Positions 59,975-64,000 of a DNA stretch of 64,000 nt are shown here, one piece after another (position 1 is the stretch's first letter; the number at the start of each line of letters is the position of its first letter). The notes beneath the pieces were generated by a model. It was not told the origin of the DNA, did no database searches, and saw only the letters and a program-made list of their open reading frames with translations. This stretch comes from Haloarculaceae archaeon H-GB1-1 (GTDB lineage: Archaea > Halobacteriota > Halobacteria > Halobacteriales > Haloarculaceae): positions 1 through 64,000 of the forward strand of contig JARUKX010000001.1 in assembly GCA_029688825.1 (NCBI GenBank), read 5' to 3'. The position numbers were made by a program, and so were the translations under genes.

Positions 59975-60571
59975 CTAGCTGGTTTCTGATTGGACGTCCC
60001 GCGTGCTGTGGAGCCAGGTTCGCACCGTCCCGCCGACGCCGAATGCCACGATGGCCATCCACACGAAGAGGGCACCTGCGAACGAGGGGACGACCCAAGC
60101 GGTCGCGCCTGCGATAGCGCCGATTACGACCCCCCGCCACGGGGTGCGATCTCCGAGGAGTTCCGTGATGCGGATGCCGACGACGGTGAGGCCGATTCCC
60201 GAAAGTACGAGGAGCATGATACCGGTGACCAGGTAGATCCCGCTGACGAGTTGCTCGCTGCCGAATCGGACCACCTGACTGAGCGCGTACGCACCCAGGA
60301 ACACGACGCCACCCTGTGCAAAGAGACCGTACAGAACGGAGTTGAGCGGTTGGTCGGTCGATTCTGTGTACGCGTACTCGACGTACTCTTCGAAGAGGTA
60401 GTACATCCCGGCCCCGAACACCAGCGCCAGAACGAATCCCCCCACGACCCGCACGGGAATCGACTGCTCGGCGACGAGTGAGGGGCCCACCGTCTGTGCG
60501 CTTGCCACCCCGGAAAGAGCACCGAGCGCGGTCACCAGCAACCCACCCTGTCGAAACGCCTGTCCTCTCAT
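59975..60571 (-). CDS. uncharacterised polytopic membrane protein
   Basis: This 198-residue protein has an N-terminal signal-like helix (GGLLVTALGALSGVASAQTV) with an A-x-A site, then five helices including VRVVGGFVLALVFGAGMYYL, GLFAQGGVVFLGAYALSQVV, YLVTGIMLLVLSGIGLTVVG and VVPSFAGALFVWMAIVAFGV. No family recognised. It is on the same strand as the 74-residue gene, 127 nt upstream of it. Confidence 0.7.
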   Translation of the reverse strand: MRGQAFRQGGLLVTALGALSGVASAQTVGPSLVAEQSIPVRVVGGFVLALVFGAGMYYLFEEYVEYAYTESTDQPLNSVLYGLFAQGGVVFLGAYALSQVVRFGSEQLVSGIYLVTGIMLLVLSGIGLTVVGIRITELLGDRTPWRGVVIGAIAGATAWVVPSFAGALFVWMAIVAFGVGGTVRTWLHSTRDVQSETS

Positions 60572-60699
60572 ACCCAGGGGTTACTCGGCCAGTAGGAAAA
60601 CCTGTCGGATGCGACACTCGACCGCAAGGAGAGCCGATGGCCCCGTGGACGACGTGCAGGGGCAGACGACTTATCCCCTACCTGGCCCAACACGTACGT

Positions 60700-61137
60700 A
60701 TGTCCGGGGATCGTGAGCAGTCTCCCGAAGACCGATCGGTCGTGGAGACGCTTCGATCTGTCGTGAATCTGCTCGTCGACCCTCTCAGAGCCGAGGACGA
60801 CCTGCAGCACTTCACGCTGGCCATCCCTGAGGCCCAGACGACGACCGTTCACGGCGACGTCGGCTGGCCCAGACGGCCACCCGCGACCCTCGCGTGCCCG
60901 GACTGCGACACCGACATCCAGCAGTTCGACTGGCGCGACGACCTCGACTGTCCCCGGTGTACCGCACGGTTCGCATACGACGAGTTCGGCGACCTCGACC
61001 TTCTGTATCTCACGTGCCCAGTCTGTGAATCCCGGATGAAGCACGGCCGACGCCACCCGAGTGTCTTCGACGTCCCGGAGTGGGCGAGTTGCGTCAACTG
61101 CCAGTACCACTGGGAGTTCGCACACGATTTCGACTGA
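60700..61137 (+). CDS. four-CxxC zinc-ribbon protein
   Basis: This 145-residue cytosolic protein has an N-terminal helix (SVVETLRSVVNLLVDPLRAE), a beta strand region and then four CxxC pairs: LACPDCDTD, DCPRCTARF, LTCPVCESRM and ASCVNCQYH. Two zinc ribbons are likely. TATA-like ACTTATCCC about 30 nt before the ATG supports the start. Function unknown; it stands divergent from the membrane protein and faces a UspA gene. Confidence 0.7.
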   Translation: MSGDREQSPEDRSVVETLRSVVNLLVDPLRAEDDLQHFTLAIPEAQTTTVHGDVGWPRRPPATLACPDCDTDIQQFDWRDDLDCPRCTARFAYDEFGDLDLLYLTCPVCESRMKHGRRHPSVFDVPEWASCVNCQYHWEFAHDFD

Positions 61138-61211
61138 TCGCCCCACGCCCGGTGTCTCGACTCGGGACTCGCGTTCACTCTCGGACCGCAACACGAAGGA
61201 GCTGCAGCCGT

Positions 61212-61652
61212 TCAGTCGTCGATGCCCATTCGGATGGTCGTCACGGGTACCTCAGCGGTCCGGACGACCTTTTCCGTGATGCTCCCGAGGAGAGCACCCA
61301 TCTTGCCGCGGTAGCCAGTCCCCATCACGATGGTGTCCATGCCCTCCTCGTCGGCGTACTCGACGATGTCCTCGTGGACCGTTCCAGTCCTGATGGCCGA
61401 GACGGCGTCGACGCCGGCTTCCCCGGCGAGCCGAACCACCTCACCGGTCACCTGCTCGCCGAAGTCGCGACCGGCCTTGCGAATCTCCTCCTCGTCGTCT
61501 CTGATGTACGGAGTGCGAGGTGTGCCGGGAACATTGATGACGTAGAGGGCGTGAATCGTAGAATCGAACGCCTTCGCCAGTTCGATGCCGTGGTCCACCG
61601 CTTTCTTCGACTCGTCGCTTCCGTCGACTGGAATAAGTATCGTATCGTACAT
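61212..61652 (-). CDS. universal stress protein (UspA domain)
   Basis: This 146-residue single Usp domain has ILIPVDGSDESKKAVDHGIE, VEYADEEGMDTIVMGTGYRG and LGSITEKVVRTAEVPVTTIR. The nucleotide motif reads GTGYRGKMGALLGS, keeping glycines with Thr-Gly in place of Thr-His. The ATG at 61652 (MYDTILIPVDGS) is canonical. UspA genes often neighbour haloarchaeal transporters. Confidence 0.9.
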   Translation of the reverse strand: MYDTILIPVDGSDESKKAVDHGIELAKAFDSTIHALYVINVPGTPRTPYIRDDEEEIRKAGRDFGEQVTGEVVRLAGEAGVDAVSAIRTGTVHEDIVEYADEEGMDTIVMGTGYRGKMGALLGSITEKVVRTAEVPVTTIRMGIDD

Positions 61653-61752
61653 TGGGACGCTCACCCACGCAGCTATTCACGCATCCATATGAAATAATTT
61701 TTGGGAAATATTGTATTGCAACTGACAGCCAGTCGTGAGGCGGTGCCGACGG

Positions 61753-61947
61753 TCAGAGATACTGCTCGCGACCGTAGATCAGGAGGCTGACGCTCAAAAA
61801 GGAGAGGCCGGCGACCTGAATGTTCCCCGCCGAAAGCGCGAGCAGCGCGATTCCCATCAGTACCACAGCGAAGACCGCAGTAAGCGTCCGAAGATCGAAT
61901 CCCACCATGACGAGTTTCGTGCCAATACCGGGGGTCCGCCGACGCAT
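61753..61947 (-). CDS. 64-residue two-helix membrane protein
   Basis: The core LRTLTAVFAVVLMGIALLAL and VAGLSFLSVSLLIYGREQYL form two helices. The ATG at 61947 gives a basic head (MRRRTPGIGTKLVMVGFD); an internal ATG at 61908 (MVGFDLRT) is a credible alternative. No function known. It diverges from the K+ channel gene. Confidence 0.55.
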   Translation of the reverse strand: MRRRTPGIGTKLVMVGFDLRTLTAVFAVVLMGIALLALSAGNIQVAGLSFLSVSLLIYGREQYL

Positions 61948-62030
61948 AATCGTTCCGTTATCGACAATCCGTCGCCGGACAGTCGCTCTCGCGGGAAGGT
62001 TTATTGTCGGCCCACGTCAGGTACGCTACA

Positions 62031-63230
62031 GTGGCGGGGGACGTTCCAGGGCCGGATTCGGACTCGGCGCTCGACGAGATGTTCTACCGAACGGAGAGGG
62101 TCCAGTTCGTCTACTGGCGACAGTTCTCCGGTGCGAAGACGACGGTGATGCTGACGACCGCTATCGCCGTGCTCGCGTTCGTCACCGGGCTGTCTGACCT
62201 CAGCCAAGCGACGGTGGAACTGAACGGGCCACTGGCGACGTTCTTGCCGGGACCGAGTGACGCCGTCCGCCTGTACGGCGTGTTCTTCGCGTTCATCGTG
62301 GGCGGGCTCACCGTGGGGCTCCAACGCCGCGTTCGACTGGCCTGGTACGGAACCGTCGTCGCATTGCCGATGATCGCGCTCCTGCCGTTGCTGACCGCCG
62401 ATTCGACGGACATCCCGTTGCTCCTGGCGACGATGGTCGCGTTCCCGCTGGTCGTCTACAACCGCGGGAAATTCGACAAGCCGATCGACCTGTCGCCGTT
62501 CCAGACCGCCGCATTGACGGCGTTCGTCGCAGTGCAGATCTACGGCACCCTCGGAACGTACGCGATGCGGGACAGGTATACGGGCATCGCGTCCGTGACC
62601 GACGCCTTCTACTACATCATCGTCACGGGCACGACGGTCGGTTACGGGGACGCGACGCCGACCGACCCGCTGACGAAGCTGTTCACCGTCTCGGTAATCG
62701 TCCTCGGGACGGGATCGTTCACCCTCGCCTCCGGGTCGCTGCTCATCCCGGCACTCGAATCGCGCATCTCCGCGGCCTTCGGAAACATGACTGCTTCAGA
62801 ACTCACACTGCTCGAGGACCACGTCCTCGTCCTCGGCTACAGCGAACTGACGGAACCGCTCATCGATGTCCTCGCACCGGCCACCGACGTCGTCGTCGTG
62901 ACGCCGGACGCCGAGTCCGCGTCGGAACTGACCGAGTTCGACGTGAACGTCCTCACCGACGACCCGACGGACGAGGAGACCTTGCTCGACGCACGCGTGG
63001 ATACAGCGAAGGGGGTCGTCGTGGCCGGGGACGACGACGCCCAGGACGTGCTCATGATACTGGCAGCCCGGCAGGCGAACCCCGACGTGCGGATCGTCGC
63101 GGCCGCGAACGACCAGAAGCACGTCGACAAACTGGAGGGCGTCGGTGCGGACACCGTCATCAGCCCCACGCTCATCGGTGGCCAGATGCTCGGCCAGTCG
63201 ATCCTCGACGAGGACGACGACCCCGTCTGA
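62031..63230 (+). CDS. potassium channel with TrkA-N (RCK) domain
   Basis: This protein of about 399 residues has N-terminal helices, a pore with selectivity filter TTVGYGDATP and inner helix FTVSVIVLGTGSFTLASGSL. The cytosolic RCK domain follows: LLEDHVLVLGYSELTEPLID (Rossmann glycine motif reduced), VVVVTPDAESASELTEFDVN, VVVAGDDDAQDVLMILAARQ. It conducts K+ under nucleotide or ligand control. GTG at 62031 is chosen because TTTATTG (61999-62005) is a TATA box spaced for a leaderless start there. Confidence 0.88.
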   Translation: MAGDVPGPDSDSALDEMFYRTERVQFVYWRQFSGAKTTVMLTTAIAVLAFVTGLSDLSQATVELNGPLATFLPGPSDAVRLYGVFFAFIVGGLTVGLQRRVRLAWYGTVVALPMIALLPLLTADSTDIPLLLATMVAFPLVVYNRGKFDKPIDLSPFQTAALTAFVAVQIYGTLGTYAMRDRYTGIASVTDAFYYIIVTGTTVGYGDATPTDPLTKLFTVSVIVLGTGSFTLASGSLLIPALESRISAAFGNMTASELTLLEDHVLVLGYSELTEPLIDVLAPATDVVVVTPDAESASELTEFDVNVLTDDPTDEETLLDARVDTAKGVVVAGDDDAQDVLMILAARQANPDVRIVAAANDQKHVDKLEGVGADTVISPTLIGGQMLGQSILDEDDDPV

Positions 63231-63308
63231 GCTGGGTGGAGATGCGCCGAGAGAACGCACACGCGCCTCGGCGACAGTAATATTACGCCCCCCACAGTTG
63301 GACAGGAC

Positions 63309-64000
63309 ATGGCAACTCAGGGAGACAGTGCCGTGGAGCGGTTCGTCCGGAAGTCGTTGCTCCCTGTGTGTATTATCGCGGGGGTCTTCGTCGTCTCGGG
63401 CTTTTTCTTCCCGTCGTTCGTCGGGTCGGTCGTGACGGGCCAAGGGTGGCTCGTCGTGTCGTTGCTGTTCTTCGGGTCCGGGCTGAGCTACCTTGCGCTC
63501 CTGCCGGTCGAGTACGACGTCGAGGAGACGGACGCTCGCAGAGATGCGCCGTACCTGCTGCGCGTTCGCCATCTCCCCTGGGTCGAAACCGTCCGCGACT
63601 TCGCGACGCGACAGGATCCGATACTCTTCGGCGTCGGCGTCGGCGGTATCGCCTCGTTCCTGGCGCTCAGGGTACTCGTCCCGAACGGCACCGTCGCTGC
63701 CGTCGGCGCAGTTCGTGACGTCCTGTTGAACGACCTCGGGTGGGTGTTCCTCGGGGCGATGGTGTTGGCCGTCGTCTACTGTCTGTTCCTGCTCGTCGGC
63801 CCGTGGGGGGCCATCAGACTCGGCGGTCCGGACGCCGAACCCACGTACACCTATCCGACGTACTTCGCGATGTTCTTCACCGCCGGCATCGCCGCGGGAA
63901 TCGTCTTCTGGGGGCCGGCCGAAGCGCTCTTTCACTACCAGACGCCGCCGCCGTTCTTCGACGTCGAGCCGCAGTCGGATGCCGCGGTAGTAGCCGCCCT
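63309..64000 (+). CDS. BCCT-family transporter, 5' part (runs off the window)
   Basis: The first 230 codons of a membrane transporter open with ATG (MATQGDSAVERFVRKSLLPV). Helices include VCIIAGVFVVSGFFFPSFVG and WLVVSLLFFGSGLSYLALLP. The segment YPTYFAMFFTAGIAAGIVFW then GPAEALFHYQTPPPF matches BCCT helix 3. The glycine motif is GIAAG rather than GMGIG, so ion coupling may differ from the BCCT at 57.6 kb. The reading frame is open at the window edge, so it is partial. Confidence 0.82.
   Translation, partial: MATQGDSAVERFVRKSLLPVCIIAGVFVVSGFFFPSFVGSVVTGQGWLVVSLLFFGSGLSYLALLPVEYDVEETDARRDAPYLLRVRHLPWVETVRDFATRQDPILFGVGVGGIASFLALRVLVPNGTVAAVGAVRDVLLNDLGWVFLGAMVLAVVYCLFLLVGPWGAIRLGGPDAEPTYTYPTYFAMFFTAGIAAGIVFWGPAEALFHYQTPPPFFDVEPQSDAAVVAA

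Noticed and set aside
1-64000. Search by eye for tRNA, rRNA and intact insertion sequences
   Set aside because: No T-loop/acceptor pairing typical of tRNA, no rRNA signature, and no transposase motif with flanking inverted repeats was found in the intergenic stretches examined; a covariance-model scan would be needed to exclude small RNAs.

Overview
The window is chromosomal DNA from a halophilic archaeon (class Halobacteria, genus not determined). The evidence is high G+C coding DNA with acidic proteins (Asp/Glu-rich, few Lys), leaderless starts placed about 25-30 nt after TATA-like boxes, frequent ATGA start/stop overlaps, and many haloarchaea-specific families (HalOD1, Bat-type HTH_10 regulators, DUF5059, DUF5658, DUF5803, DUF3054, Tat lipoproteins, transcription factor E). 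I found no rRNA, tRNA, CRISPR array or intact insertion sequence.

Layout. 0-7.6 kb: a small protein, a DUF3054/methyltransferase pair, an iron-box-controlled lipoprotein made of six Glu/His-rich repeats plus a cupredoxin, a PAS-PAS-GAF-HTH regulator and a HalOD1 protein. 7.6-10.3 kb: a thermosome subunit and a divergent amidohydrolase. 10.3-14.9 kb: the first half of a complex-I operon (nuoA-B-CD-H-I) that stops after nuoI at a 158-bp tandem duplication. 15-19 kb: purE, purK and an Agl23-like membrane glycosyltransferase. 19-23.7 kb: a cytochrome oxidase locus (subunit II, a fused subunit I-III, a subunit IV-like protein) facing two membrane proteins, one with a CxxC. 23.8-27.5 kb: ribH, an aminotransferase, a J-domain membrane protein and DUF5658. 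27.5-36.8 kb: RidA and the menaquinone genes menB, menA, menC, menE, interrupted by an aldehyde dehydrogenase and an unknown gene, then NRDE and HTH genes. 36.9-41.7 kb: a Gly-Met-rich coiled-coil protein, surface/membrane proteins, DUF2797, a PEBP protein, a sugar epimerase and a DsbA-like lipoprotein. 41.8-50.5 kb: an informational/housekeeping block (Trm56, TFE, DUF2110, DUF5803, CinA-like, ATP-NAD kinase, PhoU-like, LEA14-like, nitrilase). 50.7-56.6 kb: an aldehyde dehydrogenase with a tandemly repeated 3' end, regulators, a PNPOx-like protein, two paralogous zinc-ribbon microproteins and a tandem UspA. 56.6-64 kb: an AT-rich gene-free kilobase, then an apparent osmoadaptation block (two BCCT transporters, a second UspA, a K+ channel with a TrkA-N domain, small membrane proteins); the last BCCT runs off the window.

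How it fits together: respiratory chain parts (complex I, menaquinone synthesis, haem-copper oxidase) are spread through the first 36 kb, and solute/stress functions dominate the last 8 kb. The most unusual signals are: (1) an apparent iron-uptake lipoprotein under a DtxR-type operator; (2) three separate minus-strand genes whose 3' ends are tandemly duplicated just past their stop codons; (3) an oxidase subunit I that lacks the K-pathway lysine; (4) a complex-I operon truncated at one of the duplications; (5) a BCCT gene with a long leader and a strong Shine-Dalgarno in an otherwise leaderless setting.
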